Program-made: the position numbers and the translations under genes
Shown: positions 49,909 through 58,997 of the stretch, in pieces
Numbering within the stretch: the stretch's first letter is position 1
Layout of the letters: each line of letters opens with the position of its first letter
DNA from: Planctellipticum variicoloris
Lineage (GTDB): Bacteria; Planctomycetota; Planctomycetia; Planctomycetales; Planctomycetaceae
Assembly: GCF_030622045.1 (NCBI RefSeq)
Contig: NZ_CP130886.1
Span: forward strand, 4,291,557 to 4,355,556
Direction: 5' to 3'
DNA length: 64,000 nt
Notes under the pieces: model-generated
What the model was told of the DNA's origin: nothing
What the model saw: the letters and a program-made list of their open reading frames with translations, nothing else
Database searches by the model: none

Positions 49909-50673
49909 ATGGCGATCCTGCACCATTTCAACGGCGGCACCCTGCACGCTCCGCCGCAACCCAGAGCTGCGTGCCACTGCGTTCTGATTGAAGATCCCTG
50001 CGGCCTGGCGCTCGTCGAAACCGGGATCGGGCTGCTGGACGTCGCGGCGCCGCTGGAACGGATCGGGCAGCCGCTGATCGATATGGCCGGCTTTCAATTC
50101 CAGGAGAGCGAGACCGCAGTCCGGCAGATCGAAAAGCTCGGTTTCCGGGGCGAGGACGTGACTCAGATCGTGCTGACTCACATCGATCCGGACCATGCCG
50201 GAGGGCTGGCCGACTTTCCGCAGGCCACGATTCATGTCTCCGACGAGGAATTGGCCCATCTCGGGACCGGACACTGGCGCTATCTGCCGCAGCACTTCAC
50301 GCATGGTCCGAACTGGAAGGGGTACGGGGCATCGGCCGATCGCTGGTTCGGCCTTGAGTCCCGCAGGTTGTCGCTGGGTTTCGACGCCGAGGTTCTGATG
50401 ATTCCGCTCTTCGGGCACACGCTCGGACACTGCGGCGTCGCCATCCAGCAGGGGTCGCGATGGGTCCTGCACGTCGGAGATGCATACTACCTGCGGGCCG
50501 AACTTGCCACGGACGACCATCCAGTCTCGGCCCTGGCTGCGGAACGGGCCGACGACGACCGGCTCAGGCGATCCAGTCTGGCGCAACTGCGCCGACTTGC
50601 CCGGGACCACGGCGCGGAGATTGAGATGTTCGGCTATCACGACTTCTCGGAGTTCCCCGTCGGCGTTCTCTGA
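49909..50673 (+). CDS. MBL-fold metallohydrolase
   Basis: The 254-residue protein has a metallo-beta-lactamase fold with a variant metal motif, LTHIDPDHAGGLADFP (H-x-D-x-D-H in place of H-x-H-x-D-H), as in the quorum-quenching lactonase/SoxH-like subgroup. Further ligands appear as FGHTLGHCGVAIQ and HVGDAYYL, with FGYHDFSEF at the C-terminus. The start AUG is preceded by GGGAAAGAGCAG. The substrate is unknown; lactone or thioester hydrolysis are possibilities. It is followed 35 bases later by an HXXEE membrane protein on the same strand. Confidence 0.88.
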   Translation: MAILHHFNGGTLHAPPQPRAACHCVLIEDPCGLALVETGIGLLDVAAPLERIGQPLIDMAGFQFQESETAVRQIEKLGFRGEDVTQIVLTHIDPDHAGGLADFPQATIHVSDEELAHLGTGHWRYLPQHFTHGPNWKGYGASADRWFGLESRRLSLGFDAEVLMIPLFGHTLGHCGVAIQQGSRWVLHVGDAYYLRAELATDDHPVSALAAERADDDRLRRSSLAQLRRLARDHGAEIEMFGYHDFSEFPVGVL

Positions 50674-50708
50674 ATCAGACATCCCGCCGCCCCATCGAGC
50701 CGCCGCAC

Positions 50709-51410
50709 ATGTCTGTCCTCTTTTCCGACGAATTCCTCTACTCGCGTTCGTCCCAGGTCTTTCATCAGACCGTGGCGCTGGGGTTGATCGTCGCCTTCGT
50801 GGCGGCGCTGAAGGTCAATGTCGGGCTCCCGCCGACGATGATTGTCGGCGGCTCCGCGATGGCGGGGTTCCTCTGCTGGCGGATGACGAATCTGCGGCGG
50901 CCGATTCAGCCGCAGCGGGTGGCGATTCTGTTTCTGCTGACGACAGCGGCGCTGCACGTCCACATGCTGGAGGAGCACGACTGCCTGTTCGGGCCGTCGA
51001 TGAGCCGGCTGTTCGAGATCGCCTTTCCGACCAGCCGGTTCACCGCGATCTTCGTGTTCGCGCTGCCGACGCTGTATTACCTGACCGCGATCGGACTGCT
51101 GCTGCGATTGCCGCTGGCGGCGTTCATGGCGTGGTTCATTTTCATCGGGCCGGGGATTGCGGAGTTCACGCACTTCCTCTTTCCGCTGATCCGGCCCGCG
51201 CTGGAGCCGACCAATCCCGAGGCGATCACCGCGGTCATCAACGGCAAAACGATCGCCGACATGCCGAATCACTACTACTTTCTGACGGGCCGGTACTATT
51301 TCCCGGGGCTCTATACGGCGATTCTTCCGATGATTCCCGGCGGGTACAGCGTCTGGTGGCTGTTGCGCGAAGGGCGTCGGCTGAAGAACGAAGCCCCCGC
51401 CACACCTTGA
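50709..51410 (+). CDS. HXXEE-type integral membrane protein
   Basis: The 233-residue protein has about five or six membrane helices. The motif HVHMLEEHDC gives the H-x-x-E-E signature for which the HXXEE domain family is named; EFTHFLFPLI and GRYYFPGLYTAILPMIPGGY in the second half are the matching conserved His and aromatic-rich elements. The function of the family is unknown; the clustered His and acidic residues within the membrane suggest metal binding or catalysis. It is followed by a GNAT gene 13 bases after the stop, so it is likely co-transcribed with it. Confidence 0.75.
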   Translation: MSVLFSDEFLYSRSSQVFHQTVALGLIVAFVAALKVNVGLPPTMIVGGSAMAGFLCWRMTNLRRPIQPQRVAILFLLTTAALHVHMLEEHDCLFGPSMSRLFEIAFPTSRFTAIFVFALPTLYYLTAIGLLLRLPLAAFMAWFIFIGPGIAEFTHFLFPLIRPALEPTNPEAITAVINGKTIADMPNHYYFLTGRYYFPGLYTAILPMIPGGYSVWWLLREGRRLKNEAPATP

Positions 51411-51423
51411 TTTGCGATGCCCC

Positions 51424-51981
51424 ATGCTGACCCGCATCACGATCCACCACGTCGAAATGACCTCCCCGGACCAGCTTGTTCCGGCCCGGCCGGCGAAGCT
51501 GGCGTACCTGCTGATGCAGGCGCAACGCCCCAGCCCGGCGTTCAACCGATTTCTCTACACGGCGGTCGGGGGCGACTGGCGGTGGACGATGCGGCTGGAG
51601 TGGACGTGGGAGAAGTGGATGGCCTGGCTCGATCGGCCGGAGCTGGAGACGTGGGTCGCGTACGTGGATGGGACGCCGGCCGGGTATTGCGAGATGGAGC
51701 TGCAGCCGAAAGAGACGGTCGAGATCGTATCGTTCGGCCTCCTGCCGCAGTTCATCGGCCAGGGACTGGGCGGGGCGCTGCTGACGGACTGCGTGCGGCG
51801 GGCGTGGCAGTTTGGCGGCCGGCGGGTCTGGCTGCATACCTGCTCGCTGGATGCGCCGCATGCGCTGGCGGCATATCGGGCCCGCGGGTTCCGGGAGTTT
51901 GAGACGGAAGTGGTGGAGGGCGGGGTGCCGGAAAGGGCGATTGGGCCGTGGGTGGGGGCGCACGGAGACGTGCCGTCGTAG
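51424..51981 (+). CDS. GNAT-family N-acetyltransferase
   Basis: From ATG 51424 the protein has 185 residues. The acetyl-CoA-binding motif A is seen as VEIVSFGLLPQFIGQGLGGALL, where Q-x-x-G-x-G/A is the signature loop, followed by WLHTCSLDAPHALAAYRARGFREFE, the typical motif B with the 'AxxxYxxxGF' element. It transfers an acetyl group to an unknown amine. It lies 13 bases downstream of the HXXEE gene. Its stop codon TAG lies in the first bases of a GTAGGGCCGG repeat (51978-52046), so the repeat defines the end of this protein. Confidence 0.9.
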   Translation: MLTRITIHHVEMTSPDQLVPARPAKLAYLLMQAQRPSPAFNRFLYTAVGGDWRWTMRLEWTWEKWMAWLDRPELETWVAYVDGTPAGYCEMELQPKETVEIVSFGLLPQFIGQGLGGALLTDCVRRAWQFGGRRVWLHTCSLDAPHALAAYRARGFREFETEVVEGGVPERAIGPWVGAHGDVPS

Positions 51982-52046
51982 GGCCGGTTTCACCGGCCAG
52001 CTTTGATTTGTCACATCGTCAGGATGGCCGGTGGAACCGGCTCTAC
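51978..52046. repeat. 22-bp inverted repeat of the GTAGGGCCGG family
   Basis: 51978-51999 and 52025-52046 are inverted copies of a 22-mer with two mismatches (GTAG[G/A]GCCGGTT[T/C]CACCGGCC). Each arm is itself nearly palindromic (GGCCGGT/ACCGGCC). It separates the GNAT stop from the end of the DUF2971 gene. Confidence 0.85.
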
Positions 52047-52050
52047 GGAA

Positions 52051-53058
52051 CTACCGGCCAGAGGAGTCGCTCGCTTTAAGTTCGCTCAGAGCCTTCTCCG
52101 CTGCCTTCTGCCACTCACTTTCTTCGCGATTGCGATAGTCTACTCCTGCAATTCGTTCGGCCCCAATGAAATCCCTGCAGGCCCTCACGATAAACGCCAG
52201 GCGATAGCGATCGATCTCTGGAAAAAAGGACTCCTCCTGGAGCCACTGAGCGACAACGTCAAACGCGTCTTTAACCGCAGCAGCCTGCCTGTTCGGCTCG
52301 ACAAATTCTGCGTACTGGTGTTCGCGATCTAAGGAGGAAGCCTCGACGGTTCCTGAGTCGACGCCCGCATGCTGAACTGCAAGTTCAATAATGGTATGCC
52401 AGCGATTCCAGCATCCCGGCGAAATCACCACCCCCTCAAGCAGCTTTTGCAGATCGACTTTGACGCCAATTCCGTCGTGAACCTTGGTCACATCCCAACT
52501 CGGAATCTGTCCGGGATTCGAAGCAGAGAATCGCGAAATCGTCGCTCGAAACTCCGATTCTCCTTCAAACTGCGGCTGCTTTACGTAGAAAATAGGCATT
52601 CTTTTCCAACGTTCGGCGAGGTCCGTCGAATAATCGACGTAACGGACATTGCCAAAATGAACATTCTCAACTGCATCATCAAGGGCTTTCTTAAACGCCC
52701 CGACGGTTGAACGAATCGCGACTCCCTGTCCTTGCGGCGTATAGGCCCTCCACATTATCGATGATTCGTGTTCTGCCTTTTGCCAACAGTTAATCAAGAC
52801 CTGATCGCGATTCCGGTCATGCCCCTCCGCGATCCGCTGACGCACCCTGCGATGCTCATCCTCACTGGACCACTCCGACTCAGCGGGAAGTTTCATGAAC
52901 GGATACCAGCCTTCCCACTTGTCGTCGAACTTCGCTGGATGCGAAAACCACAAGGTTCGCGTCGTCATCATCGACATGAACTTGTCGAAACTCAGATATC
53001 TCCAAATGACGGTTTCATCGGGAGGAATCTCCAAGTCATCGTGGGAGCGGTACGGCAT
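52051..53058 (-). CDS. DUF2971-type protein
   Basis: Starting at ATG 53058 the protein has 335 residues; the frame extends 29 codons further to a TTG. The N-terminus (ETVIWRYLSFDKFMSMMTTRTLWFSHPAKFDDKWEGW) fits the DUF2971 consensus of Tyr/Phe-Lys-Y, leucine-rich 'LWFS-p-x-FnDp-E' block, followed by Trp/Cys-rich WQKAEHESSIMWRAYTPQGQGVAI. Function is unknown. Codon usage is visibly more AT-rich than neighbouring genes and it is bounded by repeats on both sides, suggesting horizontal acquisition. DUF2971 genes are scattered accessory genes in bacteria and phages. Confidence 0.75.
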   Translation of the reverse strand: MPYRSHDDLEIPPDETVIWRYLSFDKFMSMMTTRTLWFSHPAKFDDKWEGWYPFMKLPAESEWSSEDEHRRVRQRIAEGHDRNRDQVLINCWQKAEHESSIMWRAYTPQGQGVAIRSTVGAFKKALDDAVENVHFGNVRYVDYSTDLAERWKRMPIFYVKQPQFEGESEFRATISRFSASNPGQIPSWDVTKVHDGIGVKVDLQKLLEGVVISPGCWNRWHTIIELAVQHAGVDSGTVEASSLDREHQYAEFVEPNRQAAAVKDAFDVVAQWLQEESFFPEIDRYRLAFIVRACRDFIGAERIAGVDYRNREESEWQKAAEKALSELKASDSSGR

Positions 53059-53204
53059 GTGGATAGTCCCAATGAGCCGGGGCAGGCGAGAGATCAAGCA
53101 CGAACGCACGTCCACATTTTTGCATAACTCGCTGCTATAGTGCAAACATAAGGCTGCGGGCCGGGACTCAGAGATACTGAGCCGGCACAGATAAATGTTG
53201 CTCT

Positions 53205-53271
53205 CACGCCCTTCGCAAAGCCTCAGGGTCGTGCCACCCAGAGTGAAGAGGCCAGGCGCGCCCGGCCCTAC
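53205..53271. repeat. 67-bp direct repeat, copy 1
   Basis: A 67-base stretch beginning CACGCCCTTCGCA and ending GGCCCTAC is about 80% identical to 53850-53916 in the same orientation. Its last bases contain the stop codon (TAG, minus strand) of the following gene. Confidence 0.8.
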
Positions 53272-53732
53272 TCCTCCAACGCAGGCTTCCGTACCAGACC
53301 GTATAGCGTCAGCAGCAGCGCGGCCATGATTGTCACGCCGCAGACCATCAGCGAGCCGGTCACGAGCGGATGGTTGGTGCCATGGGGCGGGGGGAACTTC
53401 TCGTTGAGCGTCGGCATCAGCCTGGATGACGTACCCAGAAAGGCCGCGGCGACGCCCGCCGCTCCATTCGACCAGGTTCCGACCTGCAGCAGGGCGAACC
53501 AGGCCTTCAAGGCGAGCGGCCCCAATCGCATTTCGCGCACGAGAAACGCAAACGCGACCATCAGCACTCCGTTCGCCGTGAACTCCAGGTGCGCCATTAC
53601 GATCCCGCGGAACCAGGACACGGCCGAGGGCGGAATGAACCCCACGCTGCAGCCCACCGCGATCTGCAGCACGCCGAGGATCAGCGTCCAGCGGCGGAGC
53701 GTGCTTTTTAGCGCATCAAGTTCCGTGCTCAT
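53268..53732 (-). CDS. Small membrane protein, hydroxylaminobenzene mutase-like
   Basis: The 154 residues have four membrane helices (about 13-33, 43-65, 75-97, 122-145). The block MAHLEFTANGVLMVAFAFL resembles the 'H-x-E-x-x-x-N-G' element in HabA/HabB-type hydroxylaminobenzene mutases and related isomerase-like membrane proteins; assignment beyond that is uncertain. The gene is flanked on both sides by direct copies of a 67-bp repeat, and the downstream copy supplies its stop codon. Its upstream neighbour is the SNF2 helicase end, about 260 bases further up. Confidence 0.6.
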   Translation of the reverse strand: MSTELDALKSTLRRWTLILGVLQIAVGCSVGFIPPSAVSWFRGIVMAHLEFTANGVLMVAFAFLVREMRLGPLALKAWFALLQVGTWSNGAAGVAAAFLGTSSRLMPTLNEKFPPPHGTNHPLVTGSLMVCGVTIMAALLLTLYGLVRKPALEE

Positions 53733-53849
53733 ACCAATGATCCTGCAGCGATGTCGAACGTCGCCAAGTCACCGGCCCGAGCGTACCCGGATCAGGGGAA
53801 GATGCCAACATCTGCGGCAGCACGGGACGGGCAGAGCGCCGGCGAAGAC

Positions 53850-53916
53850 CACGCCCTTCGCAGACGCAGGGACGTGCCACCCGGATCAGAAGACGACCGG
53901 GCGCGCCAGGCCCTAC
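53850..53916. repeat. 67-bp direct repeat, copy 2, with an adjacent GTAGGG hairpin
   Basis: This is the second copy of the 67-base unit (see 53205-53271), followed by the palindrome CCGGCCGGCACAGCCGG-CCCTAC (about 53931-53954). The two copies frame the small membrane protein gene. Confidence 0.8.
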
Positions 53917-53992
53917 GCAGACGTTGTGCACCGGCCGGCACAGCCGGCCCTACTCTTCACTCGCCACCAGCCACTCATCACTCGCCACTTCT

Positions 53993-56900
53993 TCAAGACA
54001 GCAGCAGTTTCAGATCGTCCGTGGTGAGGCCCTGCATCAGGCTGTTGTTCTGTTCCAGGATGGCGTCGGCGAGTTCGCGTTTCTGCTGCTGCAGGTCGGC
54101 GATCTTCTCTTCGACGGTTCCCTTGCAGATGAGCCGGTAGGCGAAGACCGGGCGGGTCTGGCCGACGCGGTGGGCGCGGTCGATCGCCTGGGTTTCCACG
54201 GCCGGGTTCCACCAGGGATCGAGGATGAAGACGTAGTCGGCGGCCGTGAGGTTGAGACCCAGGCCGCCCGCCTTCAGGCTGATCAGGAACACGCCGCACT
54301 TGTCGTCGGTCTGGAACCGCTCGACCCGTTCCTTGCGGTCGCGAGTCTGGCCGTCGAGGTACTCGTAGGTGATGTTGCGGTGGTCGAGGTGCTTCTTGAC
54401 GATCGACAGCATGCTGGTGAACTGGGAGAAGACCAGCGCCTTGTGGCCTTCCTCGAGGATTTCTTCGAGCTGCGGGCAGAGGGCGTCGAGCTTGGCGCTC
54501 GAATCGTCCGCGGTGGCCCGGTCCAGCAGGGCCGGGTGACAGGCGGCCTGCCGGAGTCGCAGCAGGGCTTCGAGGACGTGCATTTTCACGCGGGCCATCC
54601 CCTGTTCGGCGACCATGCCCAGCAGCGAATCGCGGTAGTGGTCCCGCAGTTCGTTGTAGAGCCGCTGCTGCTCCTCGCCCATTTCGCAGTAGATCGTCTG
54701 CTCCAGCTTTTCGGGCAGTTCGCTGGCGACGCTCTGCTTGGTCCGGCGGAGAATCAGCGGTTTCAGGCCGCTTGCCAGGACGCGGCGGGTTTCGGTGTCG
54801 GTGGGGTCGGCGGCGTGCAGCCGGAAGACCGAGCTGCGTCCCAGCATGCCGGGATTGAGGAAATCGAAGATCGAGCAGAGATCGCCCAGGTGGTTTTCGA
54901 TGGGCGTACCGCTGAGGGCGATGCGGTGCTGCGCCTGCAGCACGCGAGTGGCTTTCGCGACCTGCGAACCGGCGTTCTTGATCGCCTGGGCCTCGTCGAG
55001 GACGACGTAGTCGAACTCGACGTCCTTGAGGATCAGCACGTCCCGGCGGAGCGTGCCGTACGTTGTGAGGATCAGGTGATACTTCTCGAAGTCGGTCCGC
55101 AGCTTGGCGCGTTCGAGCCCGGTGTACTCCAGGACTTTCATATCCGGCGTGAACTTTTCGGCTTCCTGCTGCCAGTTGAACAGCAGCGACTTGGGGACGA
55201 CGACGAGCGTCGGTCGTTTTTTCTCGGCCCGTTTCCGCCGGGCTTCCAGGAAAGCCAGCATCTGAATGGTTTTGCCGAGACCCATGTCGTCTGCCAGACA
55301 GCCGCCGAACCGGAAGTCTTCGAGGAACTTCAGCCAGCCGACCCCTTCGCGCTGGTAGGGTCGGAGTTCGCCCCTGAACGACGCCGGTTCCTTGACCTGC
55401 TGAATCCCTTCGAAATCCCGCAGACGCTGGCAGGTGTCGGTGAATTGCGCGTCGTAGTCGACCGAGGGTTGAGTCGAAAGCAGGGCGTCCAGCAGGCCGG
55501 CCTGGACCATGCTGAAGCGCAGGTGCTCGCCGTCGGCCTGGCCGAGTCCCGCCAGCCCGCCCCAGCGATTGATCCACTCTTCGGGGAGAATCCCCAGCGA
55601 ACCGTCGTCGAGGAGAATGGTGCCGTCGCCGCGGGCCAATGCGGCCAGCAGTTCGGGGAAGCTGACGCGTTGCCCGTCGAAATCGACGTCGCCGTGGAGT
55701 TCGAACCAGTCGAGCCCGGAGCGGACCTGGAACTTCATTTCCTGCGGCTGACGGACCTGTTTGCCGTCGGCGCGGATCTGCCAGCCGAGGCCGACCAGTC
55801 TACGGACTGCGTGGCCCAGATCGCGGGCGTTGACTTCCACGTCGTGCTGGCCGCGGCGCTGATCGAGCAGCCGGCGGAAGCCGTTGTCCTGCAATTGCGA
55901 CCAGAGTTCGGCTTCGCGCTGGCGGTCGCGCAGCAGGCAGCGCGAAGCATGCCGCTGGACGATGGCCCAGCGGGGGCTGGAGCCCCGCACGGTGGCGCCG
56001 TCGTAGCTGAAGAGGACTTCGGCCTTGAGGCGGTCGTGCTGCCAGCGCGACTTGCCGGGGGCATGCACCGACAATTGCGGCGCCGGCGTGAACGTGACTT
56101 CTTCGAGCGTCAGCTCGGGAGGGAGTTCGAGCCGCGGCAGGGCGGGCATATCGAGCAGCCGGTCGACCAGCTCGTGTTCTTCGCCGCTGGGGACCTGAAT
56201 GTCATCCGTGCGTCGCAGGAGCGGGGCCCAGGAGAAGGCGTCAAAATCCTCGAACGGGGCGATGAATTTCGGAGTGACGAACAATCCGCCCGGCACGAGC
56301 AACTCCGGCTCGCGAATCGAGAGGCGTTCTTCGCCGCGACGCAACAACCCGTGGAGCCGCCAGGTGTCTTTTTCGGGGGACTGTTCGACCTGCAGGCAGA
56401 GTTCCCAAAGTCCGCCGTCGTCCCACTGCAGAATGTCGGTGACGCGTTCGTCGCCGGCGAGGCGTACGCGCCCGGTGCTGCACATGGCGGGCAGTAGAAG
56501 CTGGCAGAGGTCGTAGGGGACGCGATAGCGGTGCGCGGCGGCGAAGGTTTCGGTCGCATTGCCGGAGGTCCGGTCGGGGGTTCCGCCGACGAGGTGGGCG
56601 AGAATCCGGCGGTCTTCGTCGTCGTCGATTTCCTCGAAGCGGCCCGGCTTCAGCTTGAGGGGCTTCAGCTTTCCCCACTCGCCGTTGGCCCGGCGCTGCC
56701 GCTGCGAGGTCTGAATGATGATCGTTTCGGCGTCGTCGCTGCCGGCGACGTCGATTTCGTAAAAGATCTGCCGTTCGGCCCCCTGCCCGGCGGCTGCCGA
56801 CGGATCGTCGTCGTGCATCGCCCGGCGGAGCTCGCTGAGTTTCGTTTCCCACTCGCGCAGCGGCGGCGGGGCGACGGCGACTTTCTTGACGCGTTCGGCG

Positions 56901-57316
56901 GTCTTGACGGCAAGTCGCGTCTCGCCGACCGGGACGTCGTCTTCTTCGTCCCAGTCATCGAGGGGCAGTTCGAGATTGAACGGATCGTCCTCGACGGCGA
57001 AGGGCGGCACGTAACCGGGCTTGGCGGCGCCGGTGAGGTAGTTGCCGGCGTCGGTCGCCAGAACGGTGGCCCAGAGGTGCTTGCAGTGGGGATTGCTCGA
57101 AGGGTTCGCCGATGTCCCCATGCAACTGCACGACAGCTTCAGGCTCGTTTCGTCGCGGGAAAGCTGTGTCTGATATTCCACGCCGTCGCGAACCACGGCG
57201 AAGAGACTTTCCGGGGTGACGCGAACGACCGAGACCCGCTCCGCCTGAAGGTATGCAGCGCCGCGAAACTTGATGTCGCCGCGAAACTTACTCTCCATCA
57301 ACTCCGACAACGTCAT
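53993..57316 (-). CDS. SNF2-family helicase with N-terminal SWIM zinc finger
   Basis: A 1107-residue protein starting at 57316 (58 codons of longer frame are not conserved-looking). An N-terminal SWIM finger (SCSCMGTSANPS followed by NPHCKHLWA, about 75-100) precedes an unclassified middle region and the C-terminal Swi2/Snf2 ATPase: motif I LADDMGLGKTIQ, motif II VVLDEAQAIKN, motif III ALSGTPIENHLGDL, motif IV-VI KALVFSQFTSML, SLKAGGLGLNLT, AIDRAHRVGQTRPVFAY. Bacterial SWIM-SNF2 proteins are DNA or RNA polymerase remodellers (RapA-like in the wider sense) often associated with stress or nucleic-acid repair. It is monocistronic. Confidence 0.94.
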   Translation of the reverse strand: MTLSELMESKFRGDIKFRGAAYLQAERVSVVRVTPESLFAVVRDGVEYQTQLSRDETSLKLSCSCMGTSANPSSNPHCKHLWATVLATDAGNYLTGAAKPGYVPPFAVEDDPFNLELPLDDWDEEDDVPVGETRLAVKTAERVKKVAVAPPPLREWETKLSELRRAMHDDDPSAAAGQGAERQIFYEIDVAGSDDAETIIIQTSQRQRRANGEWGKLKPLKLKPGRFEEIDDDEDRRILAHLVGGTPDRTSGNATETFAAAHRYRVPYDLCQLLLPAMCSTGRVRLAGDERVTDILQWDDGGLWELCLQVEQSPEKDTWRLHGLLRRGEERLSIREPELLVPGGLFVTPKFIAPFEDFDAFSWAPLLRRTDDIQVPSGEEHELVDRLLDMPALPRLELPPELTLEEVTFTPAPQLSVHAPGKSRWQHDRLKAEVLFSYDGATVRGSSPRWAIVQRHASRCLLRDRQREAELWSQLQDNGFRRLLDQRRGQHDVEVNARDLGHAVRRLVGLGWQIRADGKQVRQPQEMKFQVRSGLDWFELHGDVDFDGQRVSFPELLAALARGDGTILLDDGSLGILPEEWINRWGGLAGLGQADGEHLRFSMVQAGLLDALLSTQPSVDYDAQFTDTCQRLRDFEGIQQVKEPASFRGELRPYQREGVGWLKFLEDFRFGGCLADDMGLGKTIQMLAFLEARRKRAEKKRPTLVVVPKSLLFNWQQEAEKFTPDMKVLEYTGLERAKLRTDFEKYHLILTTYGTLRRDVLILKDVEFDYVVLDEAQAIKNAGSQVAKATRVLQAQHRIALSGTPIENHLGDLCSIFDFLNPGMLGRSSVFRLHAADPTDTETRRVLASGLKPLILRRTKQSVASELPEKLEQTIYCEMGEEQQRLYNELRDHYRDSLLGMVAEQGMARVKMHVLEALLRLRQAACHPALLDRATADDSSAKLDALCPQLEEILEEGHKALVFSQFTSMLSIVKKHLDHRNITYEYLDGQTRDRKERVERFQTDDKCGVFLISLKAGGLGLNLTAADYVFILDPWWNPAVETQAIDRAHRVGQTRPVFAYRLICKGTVEEKIADLQQQKRELADAILEQNNSLMQGLTTDDLKLLLS

Positions 57317-57731
57317 GAAACCGTCCCTGAACCACTTTCGAGCGCCCGCCTGGCTCCCGTCCGTCGCCTGCGATGAAGGCCACCGCCGCGCCGCACGGGA
57401 TCGGGCAACATAGAACAAAGCGAGAACGGCGTACAGACCGCCGCTCTCGCGCATCGGACCAGCGTACACGACGCTGACAAGCCGGGCCACTCAGGCTGCT
57501 CGGTCAAGGCCAGAATTCCTGCCAAAGCGGGATTTCTGCGACGCAAGACAGCGATCATCGGTCCGTGAAACGTGCTCGCCGCCTGCACGTCCGGTGCTTC
57601 GAGGCGTCCCGACGCGGTATTATACTCGACGCCCCCGCTTCACGGCGATGCACGAACGCCGGTTCTCTCGACGGCTCGTTGCGAGCTGCAGTAGAATCGG
57701 GGGGAATTGTCTTTCCGGAGCTTGCTGATCG
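57317..57731. other. Divergent intergenic region between the SNF2 and LarA-like genes
   Basis: 415 bases with the promoters of both genes. Frames reading through it belong to extensions of flanking genes. No hairpin terminators or palindromic repeats were seen. GGTATTATACTCG at about 57617-57629 is a possible -10 region (TATTAT) for the plus-strand gene. Confidence 0.4.
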
Positions 57732-58973
57732 ATGGCCCAGTCCCCGCCCCCCGTCCTGTCCGAAGCCGAAGTCCGTCAATGGTTCGCCACACAAGTTCCG
57801 CTGGACGATTTTCGCGGCAAGCGGGTACTGCTGATCATTCCGGACGCCACCCGCACGGCGCCGCTGCCGCTGCTGTTCGACGCGCTGTTTCACCGTCTTC
57901 GACCGGTGGTGGCGCAGTTCGACGTCCTCGTGGCGCTGGGTACGCATCCGCCGCTGTCGGAGACGCAGATCTGCAAGCTGCTCGGCATCACTGAGGACGA
58001 GCGGCAGAAGCTGTTCTTTCAGACCGGACTGTTCAATCACGAATGGGACCGCGAGGATCGGCTGCTGAATCTCGGCACGCTGACGAAGGACGAAACGTCT
58101 GAGCTGTCGGGCGGCCTGCTGTCGCTGGAAGTACCGGTCAAAATCAATTCCCGGATCAAGGACTACGACACGCTGCTGGTTCTCGGGCCGGTATTCCCGC
58201 ACGAAGTGGTGGGATTCTCGGGGGGCAACAAGTACTTCTTCCCGGGGATCGCCGGCGCGGAGATTCTGAACTTCTTCCATTGGCTCGGGGCGCTGATCAC
58301 CAACCACGAGATCATCGGCGTCAAGGACACGCCCGTCCGCCGGGTGGTCGACCGGGCGGCCTCGCTGATTCCCGTCGAACGCCGGGCGATCACGTTTGCC
58401 GTCGCGGCCGACGCCAGCCTGCATGGACTGTGCTATGGCACGCCCGAAGTGGCGTGGAACGGGGCGGCGGATCTGTCGAGCCAGATTCACATCAAGCGGT
58501 ATCCGAAGCCGTTCAAGCAGGTCCTGTCATGCGCCCCGCCGATGTACGATGAGCTGTGGGTTGCCGGCAAGTGCATGTACAAGCTCGAACCGGTTGTCGC
58601 GGACAGCGGCGAGCTGATTATTTACGCCCCGCACATGCACGAGGTTTCAATCGTCCACGGCAGGCTGATCAAGGAAATCGGCTACCACGTCCGGGACTAC
58701 TTCACGAAACAGTGGGACAAGTTCAAGGATTACCCGTGGGGCGTTCTGGCCCATTCGACCCACGTGCGGGGGGGCGGCACGTTTGAAAACGGCGTCGAGC
58801 GTCCGCGGGTCCAGGTCACGCTGGCGTCCGCGATTTCCCCCGAGGAGTGCGCGAAGATCAACCTCGGCTATCGCGACCCCGCCACGATTAACGTGGAATC
58901 CTTCGCCGATCGAGAAAATGAGGGAATTCTGCTCGTCCGGAAGGCGGGTGAGTATCTTTATCGGCTGGGGTAA
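57732..58973 (+). CDS. LarA-family nickel-pincer racemase/epimerase
   Basis: The 413-residue protein has the DUF2088/LarA fold. LarA residues that anchor the nickel-pincer nucleotide cofactor and substrate are all found at the expected spacings: the His of ALGTHPP (H72), His of VFPHEVVGFSGGNK (H157), the cofactor-binding Lys of that motif (K167) and His of LNFFHWLG (H183); PDATRTAP is the phosphate-binding motif. Lactate racemase and several other 2-hydroxy-acid racemases or epimerases use this cofactor, so the substrate is open. The LarB, LarC and LarE cofactor genes are not in this window. An inositol phosphatase-like gene follows. Confidence 0.88.
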   Translation: MAQSPPPVLSEAEVRQWFATQVPLDDFRGKRVLLIIPDATRTAPLPLLFDALFHRLRPVVAQFDVLVALGTHPPLSETQICKLLGITEDERQKLFFQTGLFNHEWDREDRLLNLGTLTKDETSELSGGLLSLEVPVKINSRIKDYDTLLVLGPVFPHEVVGFSGGNKYFFPGIAGAEILNFFHWLGALITNHEIIGVKDTPVRRVVDRAASLIPVERRAITFAVAADASLHGLCYGTPEVAWNGAADLSSQIHIKRYPKPFKQVLSCAPPMYDELWVAGKCMYKLEPVVADSGELIIYAPHMHEVSIVHGRLIKEIGYHVRDYFTKQWDKFKDYPWGVLAHSTHVRGGGTFENGVERPRVQVTLASAISPEECAKINLGYRDPATINVESFADRENEGILLVRKAGEYLYRLG

Positions 58974-58997
58974 CCCGATTTGGACAAAGAGAAGAAC

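Noticed and set aside
53924-56497. 857-codon plus-strand frame, the longest antisense frame of the window
   Set aside because: It lies opposite the SNF2 helicase, which has all helicase motifs on the other strand.
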